This document shows positions 24,901 to 31,838 of a DNA stretch of 47,446 nucleotides, in pieces. The position numbers were made by a program, and so were the translations under genes. Numbering within the stretch: the first letter of the stretch is position 1; each line of letters begins with the position of its first letter. Below the pieces are notes generated by a model. It saw only the letters and a list, made by a program, of their open reading frames with translations, searched no databases and was not told where the DNA came from. Source of the DNA: Methylophilaceae bacterium (lineage in GTDB: Bacteria; Pseudomonadota; Gammaproteobacteria; Burkholderiales; Methylophilaceae); contig CANFZA010000008.1 in NCBI GenBank assembly GCA_947451235.1, positions 1 to 47,446 on the forward strand, in the 5' to 3' direction.

Positions 24901-25299
24901 AGTATTCAGCAACCATTCGTTCTTGTCTGAGCCAACGGTCAATAAAATACCAACCGCCATGTTTTTTGCAATAGGCGTAGAAAAACTACCGCCAATCGCG
25001 GCACCCCCTTGTTCTGTGTATTGAGGATTAATGCTGATTAACTTACCATTGATTTTGTCTCGGTAGTTAAACCCTGCGCCTTGGGCATTGATGTTCGGTT
25101 GCACTGAAGCACTATTGGCGGCAGGAGTGCCTAACTCTGGAAGGGTATTGGCTGAATCAACTACCGTAGCAGCAGATTTAGGGAAAGCGGAATTAATTTC
25201 ATCGGCTGACGTTTGTGCAACCACAAGCGTGAGTAAGGAAAACAGCAATGCGGCCGTCAGACGTGTACTTGAAAGTACACGCAGTATTTTTGAATTCAT
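21964..25299 (-). CDS. large outer-membrane adhesin, inverse-autotransporter-like with Ig-like repeats
   Basis: 1111 residues. Residues 1-32 are a signal peptide. Residues ~75-342 alternate in the manner of beta strands (GKLISINPQYTEQGGAAIGG to LLLSFTQSFGG) and probably form an outer-membrane barrel. Residues ~390-530 are a cadherin/Ig-like linker. Residues 533-615 and 616-698 are two almost identical 83-residue Ig-like units; two diverged units follow to about 860, each ending in TQAANGNYA and TTxTLTV. A further beta-rich unit runs to ~960. The last ~135 residues resemble the Lcl/DUF1566 ligand-binding domain (YCNAMSALGYSSGWRVPTQQEFSGL and a final YVSC). An N-terminal barrel with C-terminal passenger is the invasin/intimin (type Ve) layout. 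The barrel subfamily is not certain. It is a monocistronic gene with a GGTGG ribosome binding site. Confidence 0.8.
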   Translation of the reverse strand: MNSKILRVLSSTRLTAALLFSLLTLVVAQTSADEINSAFPKSAATVVDSANTLPELGTPAANSASVQPNINAQGAGFNYRDKINGKLISINPQYTEQGGAAIGGSFSTPIAKNMAVGILLTVGSDKNEWLLNTGFDLTSNQRFIFSVGQLRQKLDFNFISGKQKAQVTQNNVAGSYQYFLGKDWLNAAEVNAYLSDTGSVNLGAKTYFTDTTSLYELWSDPRRIAGGRVSGVQGRLVFTPTSKSTLKLGFGGERLTYDLLTGNDSTTRATGSAEFNQRLDHGFNFRASANAGASQSRYALGLGKSFIGGSQLGLDVATIQGRDKAFNDNQLLLSFTQSFGGSAYAGNSLGMNNPALNNNALSNLDAAGVPMNPAPVNMAAPNPTATNWASSLVDQVSRRPSFLPAQVIAKIDTTATPTRLIAIDKTAVPVGSSINTATGVIAAPTGTPVSVIDHVTKNALAFTNAGQFALSGTGLLVVNPNLITQPAVGVIDTYIVTMINSSGFGTTLATVVVSHGSTKIDSIVMSDGTITPSLTDFVAISKTYRDAAFGLTAPTTASSGAFTYTSSNTAVATISGSTVTVVGVGTSTITVTQAANGNYATASTTATLTVTAATPSLTGFNAISKTYGDAAFSLSTPTSASAGAFTYTSSNTAVATISGSTVTVVGAGTSTITATQAANGNYATASTTATLTVTAATPSLSGLGLSASSVVFGATVPTITAPTSASSGAITYTSGTVGTATIDSTTGVVTIVGVGTTVINATQAANGNYASSTKTITLTVTGAAPIFTTAFALSSSSVVFGTTTMPTITAPSSASSGAITYTVTTGGTSTTPAVISSTGVIITIGSVGTTIFTATQAANGNYAASSTTTTLTVTAVRINAAAISGVTAPVTGATPVSSVTGTGYTGTVAWNGNPTAFAYNTTYTATITLTATAGYTLTGVTANYFTVAGTSSAASNAANAGVVTAAFPATVLPAGFIITQTLGTAGTIVNTYDTTSQLNGGGTLIWSQKDTTFVIRGYEAAAYCNAMSALGYSSGWRVPTQQEFSGLHNTNSSALSSAGWSLSSLTWSATVGPGFGDPYAVYVYVVRLSDGYVFSGNSDNYFYVSCVHENL
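23204..23701 (-). repeat. two tandem 249-bp repeats in the adhesin gene
   Basis: 23204-23452 and 23453-23701 are exact multiples of a codon (83 codons) and differ at only a minority of positions. More diverged relatives continue to about 22680. Such repeats allow the passenger length to change by recombination. Confidence 0.9.
25262..25281. other. 20-bp near-perfect palindrome in the adhesin signal-peptide codons
   Basis: CGTGTACTT, a two-base centre, AAGTACACG: nine paired positions. In the adhesin mRNA this lies 19-38 nt after the start codon, close enough to influence initiation. Just upstream, CTAATCA (25311-25317) and TGATTAG (25332-25338) bracket the 5' leader. Confidence 0.75.
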
Positions 25300-25338
25300 T
25301 AAAGCACCACCTAATCATTAACGTCTTAAAGTGATTAG

Positions 25339-25911
25339 CGGTATGTAGCTTTAATTTTTCACAGTAACTGACAGACTACAGTTATATGCAGACTTATACA
25401 GTAAGCATTGTGAGTGGGCTAGGTTGTAACGGTTACATTTGTTGATGCTGCAAAATTGAATTAAAGATGCTTCTGCCTTATCAGGCCGATGGTACAAATG
25501 CCCGACGTCACTGAACATAGAAACTTCCCATTCATAGGCATTTCTGAATAACCGCCATTCACCATAAAGCCATAAAATCAACATGGAAATGATGAGTGGT
25601 CTGTTTAACCTGATTTAACTATTATTCAATACAGCTTTAACCTGTTTTCAAAGAGGTGATGCTTGGTCAGTAATGAAATTTTTTTAATGCCTTTAAGCGG
25701 CTCGTAAAATCGTTCAAAAGCGACACTCGCATCTTTATGGATAAGGCCATCCTTGGTGGTTAGTCGCTTGGTTGCAAATCCATTTTTAATGGTTTGCCTA
25801 AACATGGCTTGATGAATGTGCAATTCAGTTCAAGTTGAAATGGCTTCAGAAATACTGGACAACCTATCGACATTTAACAGCTATCGAGTCATGTTAATTT
25901 ATATGCATTTA
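25339..25911. other. intergenic region upstream of the adhesin, no convincing gene
   Basis: Two short minus-strand frames (77 and 65 codons) lack ribosome binding sites, one begins with TTG, and neither resembles a family I know. The adhesin promoter should lie at its left end. Nothing else stands out until the FNR box at 25912. Confidence 0.5.
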
Positions 25912-25925
25912 TTGATTTGAATCAA
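25912..25925. promoter_or_regulatory. perfect FNR/ANR box with class II promoter spacing
   Basis: TTGAT-TTGA-ATCAA matches the consensus at all ten defined bases. On the plus strand GATTAT at 25948-25953 is a four-of-six -10 element, which would place the transcription start near 25960 and the box at about -41.5, the classic FNR activating position. The first open frame downstream is the 31-residue membrane protein at 26002. Confidence 0.75.
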
Positions 25926-26001
25926 CACCACAACTTATTAGAAGTGTGATTATGAGTCGCTTATTTGTTATTAATAACTCATCAATAAAATTGGGGGCTA
26001 T

Positions 26002-26097
26002 ATGTATTTTCTTGGATGGCAAGGAATTTATACGTTTGTTGGGTTGGTTGTATTTATTGTTTTGCTTTTATGGGGGTTTTCCAAAGTAACAAAATAG
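26002..26097 (+). CDS. putative 31-residue single-pass membrane protein
   Basis: The ATG is preceded by TTGGGGGCTAT, whose GGGGG is a plausible ribosome binding site. The peptide starts MYFLGWQGIYTF, has one hydrophobic helix (VGLVVFIVLLLWGF) and ends SKVTK, so a single transmembrane segment with a short positively charged tail is expected. The FNR box and -10 sequence upstream suggest expression under low oxygen. Small hydrophobic subunits of terminal oxidases (CydX- or CcoQ-like) have similar size and control, but no oxidase gene is adjacent and I do not recognise the sequence. It is too short to be sure by coding statistics alone; the promoter context is the main support. Confidence 0.55.
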   Translation: MYFLGWQGIYTFVGLVVFIVLLLWGFSKVTK

Positions 26098-26104
26098 CTG
26101 TGGC

Positions 26105-26145
26105 AATAACAAAAATGTGACTGAGTTGCCTTTGATTTTGTTATT
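26105..26145 (+). terminator. possible hairpin terminator after the small membrane protein
   Basis: AATAACAAAA (26105-26114) pairs with TTTTGTTATT (26136-26145), ten pairs, A+T-rich with a long loop, followed by TTCTG. Begins 8 bp after the small gene's stop. Weak as a terminator because of the A+T-rich stem. Confidence 0.4.
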
Positions 26146-26204
26146 TTCTGCAATAGACTCAGCAATATGCAGCAAATTTACATCTTGTGCAGTATAATCA
26201 CGCG

Positions 26205-26333
26205 CTTAATTTAATTGATTGTCGCACCGGTGGTAGCTTAGAAATATGACCGTTAAGTCCAGGTCGTAGATAGCCTACTTGTGCAGCTAGACATAGCCAA
26301 TAATCGGCCATCCTTTGAGGTGGCTTTTTTTTT
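26205..26333 (+). ncRNA. candidate small RNA or transcribed leader (~130 nt)
   Basis: A perfect -10 box TATAAT at 26193-26198 and a strong terminator at 26307-26333 bracket about 130 nt with no meaningful plus-strand open frame. Internal pairing is visible (GACC..GGTC near 26245-26265). I do not recognise it as 4.5S, 6S, tmRNA or any riboswitch I know. No clear -35 box is seen. It may be a free small RNA or an attenuated leader of the gene at 26523. Confidence 0.4.
26307..26333 (+). terminator. strong Rho-independent terminator
   Basis: GCCA(T)CC (26307-26313), five-base loop, GGTGGC (26319-26324), then nine T. It is 190 bp before the start of the next gene, so it ends the transcript from 26193 or acts as an attenuator. 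Confidence 0.88.
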
Positions 26334-26368
26334 GAGCGGATAAGTCCGTGACCGCTAGCGGCGATGGG

Positions 26369-26428
26369 TATAAGAACGATGCGTACAAGAACGATGCGTA
26401 CAAGAACGATGCGTTCAAGAACAACTCG
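26369..26428. repeat. 15-bp tandem repeat, four units
   Basis: Units begin at 26369, 26384, 26399 and 26414. The two central units are identical (TACAAGAACGATGCG), the first differs by one base and the last by several. It lies between the terminator and the gene at 26523. Confidence 0.92.
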
Positions 26429-26470
26429 GCGCAAGACATCATCGCTTTTAAGCGGTTTTGGCCGTATAGG

Positions 26471-26498
26471 AAGTCCAACGGAGGATCCCGGTGGACTT
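26471..26498 (+). other. hairpin just upstream of the J-like gene
   Basis: AAGTCCA (26471-26477) and TGGACTT (26492-26498) form a seven-pair stem around a G+C-rich interior that includes GGATCC. It ends 11 nt before the AAGGAG ribosome binding site of the next gene. Confidence 0.6.
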
Positions 26499-26522
26499 GA
26501 ACTAACATAAGGAGCAATAACA

Positions 26523-27059
26523 GTGACTAACGCACAACGTAGAGCACTCAGCCGCATGGCTGAAATGAATGCATCAAATAACAACAGCAAGCCTGAACCA
26601 ACGCAAAGCGGCGGGTTTTGCCCGCATGAAGCCGGCGCCTATTACCTAGTAAATGTTGGGACTGTCAGCAAGATCATCACGCGAATCACCATGGACATCG
26701 AGCCGCCGGTTCACACTTACGCCATCTCAACCATTAATTTTGAACAAGATGCTGATACTGGTAGATGGATTTGGTTTGATGGTAAGGAAAAGCTATCTCC
26801 ACGCAAAAACCAAGATAGTTGGCGTATTGGCAGCAAGAAGTTATATGACACACGCGAAGAAGCCGAGGCTGAGCTTCAGCGTTTGATGGCCAAAAACGGT
26901 GACCGAGTGACTAAGGTTCATGACCTGTCAGACGATTTAACTGTACTGAAAAAAATTCGCAGTGCCAACCATCCAGACCGCAACAACCCTGATTCTGACC
27001 ACGATCTTTATCAGGCGGTTATTGAGAAAATTGACAGAATGCGTGTGGAGAGTGTGTGA
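26523..27059 (+). CDS. uncharacterised protein with J-domain-like C-terminal tail
   Basis: 178 residues starting with GTG at 26523, supported by AAGGAG 8 nt upstream; no upstream ATG is available. Residues 1-30 are polar and low in complexity (NNNSKPEPTQSGG). Residues ~32-125 form a compact domain (FCPHEAGAYYLVNVG, then TGRWIWFDGKEKLSPRKNQDSWRIG) that I do not recognise. Residues ~139-175 (LTVLKKIRSANHPDRNNPDSDHDLYQAVIEKIDRM) resemble helix II, the HPD loop (150-152) and helix III of a DnaJ J-domain, but helix I is missing. An adaptor for DnaK is conceivable but speculative. It stands alone, with an attenuator-like leader and a terminator behind it. Confidence 0.75.
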   Translation: MTNAQRRALSRMAEMNASNNNSKPEPTQSGGFCPHEAGAYYLVNVGTVSKIITRITMDIEPPVHTYAISTINFEQDADTGRWIWFDGKEKLSPRKNQDSWRIGSKKLYDTREEAEAELQRLMAKNGDRVTKVHDLSDDLTVLKKIRSANHPDRNNPDSDHDLYQAVIEKIDRMRVESV

Positions 27060-27131
27060 GCCACAACTTAGTTTGACTCAATAAGGCATAGCTTTAAAGT
27101 TAGATTCTAGTTAAATTAAATCGTAGGAAAG

Positions 27132-27157
27132 GGGCGGAGAAATCTGCCCTTTTTTTA
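27132..27157 (+). terminator. Rho-independent terminator after the J-like gene
   Basis: GGGCGGA, loop GAAA, TCTGCCC with one G-T pair, followed by eight T. It starts 73 bp after the stop codon. Confidence 0.92.
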
Positions 27158-27303
27158 TTTAACCAGCTACGCAGGCTAAAGCTTTAATTCTCCAGCATCA
27201 AACTTTCTTATTAGCGGATTGCATTTACCTCTCGATTACAGCATAATTTTGACATCCATCTGGCCACTCAACGGCTAGGAGCTTTGCACAGGAAATACAG
27301 TTT

Positions 27304-28329
27304 ATGTACACCGATGAAGACCTATCATCAGCCATCAAAGCTGGTATCTTTACCGATAATGCGGTTGCCCAATTTCGAACATTTGTTGCGAAAGAACAAA
27401 GTTCATTTTCTGTGGATGAAGAGCATTTCCGTTTAATAACAGGCTTTAATGATATTTACGTGGTCATTGCTTGTTTTTTACTATTAACTTCCGTCGCATG
27501 GCTTGGGCATGAAGTCAGCAATGTTGTTGGCGCGTTGGCTGTAGCGCTTGCATCCTGGGGCTTATCTGAATTCTTTGTACTTAAAAGGAAGATGGCTTTG
27601 CCTGCAATAGTCTTACTTGCAACTTTTATCGGTGGCGCGGCATGGTTTGCTGGGGCTTTATTTCACACCGTTGAAAGTAACTTTGGTGCTTCAACAATGC
27701 TTGGTACTTCAACAATGCTTGCTGCTGGAATCGCAGGCTCGGTGGCCGCACGCTTTCATTGGTTGCGCTTTAAAGTGCCTATTACCGTTGCTGCGGGGCT
27801 GGCCTCAATCGTTGGTGCTTTCATTGCCGTTGTGATGGTGCAATTCCCTGAGGCTCAGCAATGGTCGCGCGCATTATTTCTTACTGGTGGCTTGCTTTCA
27901 TTTACTTTAGCCATGCGCTGGGATTCACAAGATACAAATAGGCAAACGCGTAAGTCAGATGTTGCTTTTTGGTTACATCTTTTGGCGGCACCGTTGATTG
28001 TCCACCCAATCTTCTCAATGTTGGGAGTATTTGAAGGTAATAACGGGCTTCTTTTGCCAGTGGTTGTTATTTGCCTATACGTGATGCTGGCTGTTATTTC
28101 CATCGCCATAGATCGAAGAGCGCTGATGGTATCTGCGCTGGTATATGTCTTATTCACATTTAGTACGCTATTAAAAACTTATGGCATTGTCAGCCTAGGC
28201 TTTGCAATTACAGGCCTAGTCATTGGTTCAGCGCTGCTTCTTTTATCTGCCTACTGGCATATTAGTAGAATTAATTTAATTAAGCATCTGCCGAAGAGCT
28301 ACCTTGCATGGCTTCCGCCGCTCAGGTAA
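27304..28329 (+). CDS. multi-pass membrane protein of unknown function
   Basis: 341 residues. Residues 1-50 are soluble (MYTDEDLSSAIKAGIFTDNAVAQF..), and from about residue 52 on there are roughly ten hydrophobic segments separated by very short loops, ending SYLAWLPPLR. The layout (short cytoplasmic head, then many helices) resembles DUF2157/DUF4401-type proteins, but I cannot assign it to a family with confidence. A 15-bp duplication at ~27688-27718 encodes ASTMLGTSTML. AGGAAATACAGTTT upstream holds a weak ribosome binding site. No partner gene is adjacent. A hairpin at 28450-28469 (ACTTTTGC/GCAAAAGT, then TTTATT) may end the transcript. Confidence 0.8.
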   Translation: MYTDEDLSSAIKAGIFTDNAVAQFRTFVAKEQSSFSVDEEHFRLITGFNDIYVVIACFLLLTSVAWLGHEVSNVVGALAVALASWGLSEFFVLKRKMALPAIVLLATFIGGAAWFAGALFHTVESNFGASTMLGTSTMLAAGIAGSVAARFHWLRFKVPITVAAGLASIVGAFIAVVMVQFPEAQQWSRALFLTGGLLSFTLAMRWDSQDTNRQTRKSDVAFWLHLLAAPLIVHPIFSMLGVFEGNNGLLLPVVVICLYVMLAVISIAIDRRALMVSALVYVLFTFSTLLKTYGIVSLGFAITGLVIGSALLLLSAYWHISRINLIKHLPKSYLAWLPPLR

Positions 28330-28611
28330 TACCCAATGCCTTTTCACAGGTGAAAGTGCATATAAAGTCTCAAACAAACTTCAAGAAAATTACCTAAAAA
28401 TACAATCACCCACAATTAAAAGGTGACAGAGCCAAATTGTTTGACTTGTACTTTTGCAATGGCAAAAGTTTTATTGGAAAAGTTTCCAGTAACACCTCAC
28501 ACAATCCTGCCATCCAAAAACTACGTACAAACATTCATGCAGGCTGGGCAATATCATTTACTAGCGCTTAACCTGTAGCTCACACCTATAGCTAGAGTCG
28601 TCAGGTGTACA

Positions 28612-30474
28612 ATGTTGCCCATGTCAAATTCAGCCACCTACAATAAATCCCAACAAGTTTTACACGATGTTTTCGGCTACTCTACTTTTAGAGGTGAGCA
28701 ACAAGCCATCGTAGACCACGTAACTGCAGGCGGAGATGCCTTGGTATTAATGCCAACTGGCGGCGGTAAGTCTTTGTGTTACCAGTTGCCAGCTTTATTG
28801 CGTGAGGGCGTGGGCATTGTTGTTTCGCCGCTAATTGCTTTGATGCAAGACCAAGTGGATGCACTTAAACAATTAGGTGTGCGCGCTGCGTTTTTAAACT
28901 CTAGCCAAGATGCTGAAGAAGCCCGTGAAATTACCGCGCAATTAATGCGTGGCCATTTACAGATTGTGTATGTAGCGCCAGAACGCTTATTAATGAGCGG
29001 CTTTTTATCGCTGTTAGAAGAAATAGAAGATGGTGCTGGCATCGCGCTTTTTGCCATTGATGAGGCGCATTGTGTATCGCAATGGGGCCATGATTTTCGG
29101 CCAGAATATCGCAAACTTACCGTGTTGCACGAGCGTTTTCCGCATGTGCCACGCATTGCGCTAACCGCCACAGCTGATGCGCCTACTCGCGCAGAAATCA
29201 TTGAGCGCTTAAAGCTTGAAGAAGCAAGCCAGTTTGTTTCCAGCTTTGATAGACCCAATATTCGCTACCGCGTGACGCAAAAAATCAGTGCGCGCCAGCA
29301 ATTAGAATCATTTTTAGAGCGCGAACACGCCAACGATGCCGGCATTATTTATTGCTTATCACGCCGAAAAGTTGAAGAAACTGCCGAATGGTTAAAATCT
29401 CGCGGTTGGGACGCCCTGCCCTATCACGCAGGTTTAGATGCTAGTGTTCGCAACCAAAATCAGCGCCGATTTTTGCGTGAAGAAGGCGTGATTATGGTGG
29501 CAACGGTGGCGTTTGGCATGGGTATAGACAAACCAAACGTAAGGTTCGTCGCACATTTAGATTTGCCAAAAAGTATGGAGGGTTATTATCAAGAAACCGG
29601 TAGAGCTGGTCGCGATGGTTTGCCGGCCAATGCTTGGATGACTTATGGTTTGGGTGATGTCGTCAGCATGCGAAAAATGCTAGATTCTGGCGACGCGCCT
29701 GAAGAACGCAAACAAGTCGAACGGCAAAAACTCGACGCACTCTTAGGTTTTTGTGAATCGACCAGTTGCCGCCATCAAACCTTATTACGCTATTTTGGCG
29801 AAGAACATCCAGGCCAGTGTGACCAATGCGACAATTGCCTTGAACCGGTAGATACTTGGGATGCAACTCAGCCTGCACAAATGGCGCTTTCTTGCGTTTA
29901 TCGTACTGGGCAACGTTTTGGGGTGGTGCATTTAATCGATGTTTTGCTAGGAAAAGCCACGCCCAAAATAGAACAATTTAACCATCAGCAACTCAGCACT
30001 TTTGGCATCGGCAAAGCGCTTTCGCAGCAACAATGGAGTAGCGTCTATCGCCAATTAGTGGCTGGCGGCTTTTTAGAAAGTGATATTGAAGCTTATGGCG
30101 GCCTAAAACTCACTGAAGCCGCGCGCCCAGTGTTGCGTAGCGAAACTGAAGTATGGTTACGCCGCGATGCCGAAGTGGTGAAACAAAAGGTCAGCAAAGC
30201 TGGCCGAGGCGCGAATGCCAAAGAAATCTACACCGCAGTGAGTGAAGATCCGCTTTGGTATTTGCTAAAAGCCAAACGCACCGAGCTTGCGCGTGAACAA
30301 GGCGTGCCGCCTTATGTGATATTCCACGACAGCACTTTGCTGGAAATTCTCAACCGTAAACCAGCCAATATAGACGAAATGAGCCAGATTAGCGGCGTAG
30401 GTCAAGCCAAATTAGATCGCTATGGCGACGCCTTTTTGGAAGTGTTGGAAGATGCCGCCAATGGCCAGGCTTAA
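28612..30474 (+). CDS. recQ: ATP-dependent DNA helicase RecQ
   Basis: 3'-5' DNA helicase of recombination and fork repair. The 620 residues have the full RecQ layout: Walker [15 protein letters not shown] near residue 45, [17 protein letters not shown], motif [12 protein letters not shown], the zinc-binding cysteines in CESTSCR and CDQCDNC around 380-405, the RQC winged helix, and a C-terminal HRDC domain ([19 protein letters not shown] to [12 protein letters not shown]). ATG at 28612 has AGGTG 4 nt upstream; an ATG three codons on is also possible. It stands alone, and fbp converges from the right. Confidence 0.97.
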   Translation: MLPMSNSATYNKSQQVLHDVFGYSTFRGEQQAIVDHVTAGGDALVLMPTGGGKSLCYQLPALLREGVGIVVSPLIALMQDQVDALKQLGVRAAFLNSSQDAEEAREITAQLMRGHLQIVYVAPERLLMSGFLSLLEEIEDGAGIALFAIDEAHCVSQWGHDFRPEYRKLTVLHERFPHVPRIALTATADAPTRAEIIERLKLEEASQFVSSFDRPNIRYRVTQKISARQQLESFLEREHANDAGIIYCLSRRKVEETAEWLKSRGWDALPYHAGLDASVRNQNQRRFLREEGVIMVATVAFGMGIDKPNVRFVAHLDLPKSMEGYYQETGRAGRDGLPANAWMTYGLGDVVSMRKMLDSGDAPEERKQVERQKLDALLGFCESTSCRHQTLLRYFGEEHPGQCDQCDNCLEPVDTWDATQPAQMALSCVYRTGQRFGVVHLIDVLLGKATPKIEQFNHQQLSTFGIGKALSQQQWSSVYRQLVAGGFLESDIEAYGGLKLTEAARPVLRSETEVWLRRDAEVVKQKVSKAGRGANAKEIYTAVSEDPLWYLLKAKRTELAREQGVPPYVIFHDSTLLEILNRKPANIDEMSQISGVGQAKLDRYGDAFLEVLEDAANGQA

Positions 30475-30481
30475 TTTAAAT

Positions 30482-30519
30482 AGTCAGACTTAGATTAAAT
30501 AGACCAGCTTAGATTAAAA
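30482..30519. repeat. 19-bp tandem repeat between recQ and fbp
   Basis: AGTCAGACTTAGATTAAAT (30482-30500) is followed directly by AGACCAGCTTAGATTAAAA (30501-30519), sharing CTTAGATTAAA. It fills the short convergent gap and reaches the fbp stop codon. Confidence 0.8.
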
Positions 30520-31530
30520 AGACTGATTATCCGCATCAAGTTGGTGATACGCAATTAAGCGCTCAACTTCATTACGACTACCCATCATCACCGGCACGCG
30601 CTGATGTAATCCCGTAGGTTGAATGTCCAAAATGCGCTGAATACCGCTAGATGAAGCACCGCCTGCTTGCTCTACAATAAAACTCATAGGATTAGCCTCG
30701 TACATTAAGCGTAACTTACCGGCTTTTGCTGGCAATTTAGTATCCAGCGGATACATAAAAACACCGCCGCGCACTAATATTCTATGCACTTCGGCGACCA
30801 TAGAGGCCACCCAGCGCATATTAAAATCTTTCTCACGTTCACCATCAGCGCCCAGTAAACATTCATCCACATAGCGCTGAACTGGCTCCTGCCAAAAGCG
30901 ATAATTAGACATATTGACCGCAAATTCCTGCGTATCTGCGGCTATTTGCATATTGGCATGCGTCAGGTAAAACTCGCCAGCCTCTGCATCTAGCGTAAAG
31001 CCATTTACGCCTTTGCCCGTGGTAAATACCAACATAGTTGATGTGCCATATAAAGCGTATCCAGCACAAATCTGCGCAGTGCCAGTCTGTAAAAAATCAG
31101 CCAAAACCGGGTGACTATTAGCACTTTTTAAAACAGAAAAAATAGTACCTACGGATATATTCACATTGACGTTTGAAGAGCCATCTAGCGGATCAAACAC
31201 CAACAAATAATTACCTTTTTGCCTATATTTTTCAGCCACCTCAATAATGTCGTCAATTTCTTCTGAAGCCATCGCCGCCACATAGCCGCTTGTTTGATTC
31301 GCTTCCACAAAAATATCATTCGTAATAATATCCAGCGCTTTTTGCACCTCACCCTGAATATTTTCTGAGGCCAAACTGCCCATATTTCCGGTGATAGCAC
31401 CAGTATTAATCGCAGTTGCAATACGCTTACAGGCAAAGGCAATATCGCCTAACATTGAGGTAAGCGCCTGACTATGTTCACTTTCGACCTGCTGCGCTAA
31501 AAACTGATCAAGGTTAACTGGCTGAACCAT
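30514..31530 (-). CDS. fbp: class I fructose-1,6-bisphosphatase
   Basis: Hydrolyses fructose 1,6-bisphosphate to fructose 6-phosphate. In heterotrophs this serves gluconeogenesis; in methylotrophs it also serves the sugar-phosphate rearrangements. The 338 residues match class I enzymes. Motifs: metal-binding [14 protein letters not shown] near residue 115, EEIDDI, GVFMYP and [24 protein letters not shown] near the C-terminus, with [23 protein letters not shown]. Start ATG with AGGAAAAAGT upstream. Single gene. Confidence 0.97.
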   Translation of the reverse strand: MVQPVNLDQFLAQQVESEHSQALTSMLGDIAFACKRIATAINTGAITGNMGSLASENIQGEVQKALDIITNDIFVEANQTSGYVAAMASEEIDDIIEVAEKYRQKGNYLLVFDPLDGSSNVNVNISVGTIFSVLKSANSHPVLADFLQTGTAQICAGYALYGTSTMLVFTTGKGVNGFTLDAEAGEFYLTHANMQIAADTQEFAVNMSNYRFWQEPVQRYVDECLLGADGEREKDFNMRWVASMVAEVHRILVRGGVFMYPLDTKLPAKAGKLRLMYEANPMSFIVEQAGGASSSGIQRILDIQPTGLHQRVPVMMGSRNEVERLIAYHQLDADNQSF

Positions 31531-31838
31531 ACTTTTTCCTCATTAAATCTAAACACAACTTTGAAATATACGCGCTGTTATAGAAACCTATACTTTTGAA
31601 TGGAAACGAGTTTTTCGTTTCAATTACCTGACGATTATAACCCTTGCTGACTATGAAATTATAGCAATCAAGCACAGTAGAAAAACATAACAAGCTATAG
31701 TGAAAATGCTGAAATAGTAGACAAACAGGTATAGATTAAGTTAAAGTTGTAGAAGGTTTTTCCGATAACACATTGAAGCGACTAATTAATCTTAGTGTTG
31801 CTTGTGTTTAGAAAAAAATCACAACTTTAAGGTTCTAA
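31531..31838. other. divergent intergenic region between fbp and mlaA
   Basis: 308 bp, A+T-rich. Contains a hairpin GAAACGA (31603-31609)/TCGTTTC (31615-31621) in the probable fbp leader. No open frame of interest. Confidence 0.5.

Noticed and set aside
25351-25584. A 77-codon minus-strand frame upstream of the adhesin gene.
   Set aside because: No ribosome binding site, no recognisable domain, and it would occupy the adhesin promoter.
25626-25823. A 65-codon minus-strand frame.
   Set aside because: Starts with TTG without a ribosome binding site and resembles no known protein.
26205-26333. 4.5S RNA, 6S RNA or a known riboswitch.
   Set aside because: The conserved SRP RNA GGAAGGAAGCAGCC-type motif is missing, the closing stem of 6S is not seen, and no riboswitch core was recognised.
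26198-26590. A 130-codon minus-strand frame with a repetitive VLVRI peptide.
   Set aside because: It is created by translating the 15-bp tandem repeat and the small-RNA candidate backwards, and overlaps the start of the real gene at 26523.
28423-28578. A 51-codon plus-strand frame (GTG start) with a CLTC motif upstream of recQ.
   Set aside because: No clear ribosome binding site beyond AAAAG, no recognised family, and it runs into the recQ promoter region; may be chance. A conservation test would decide.
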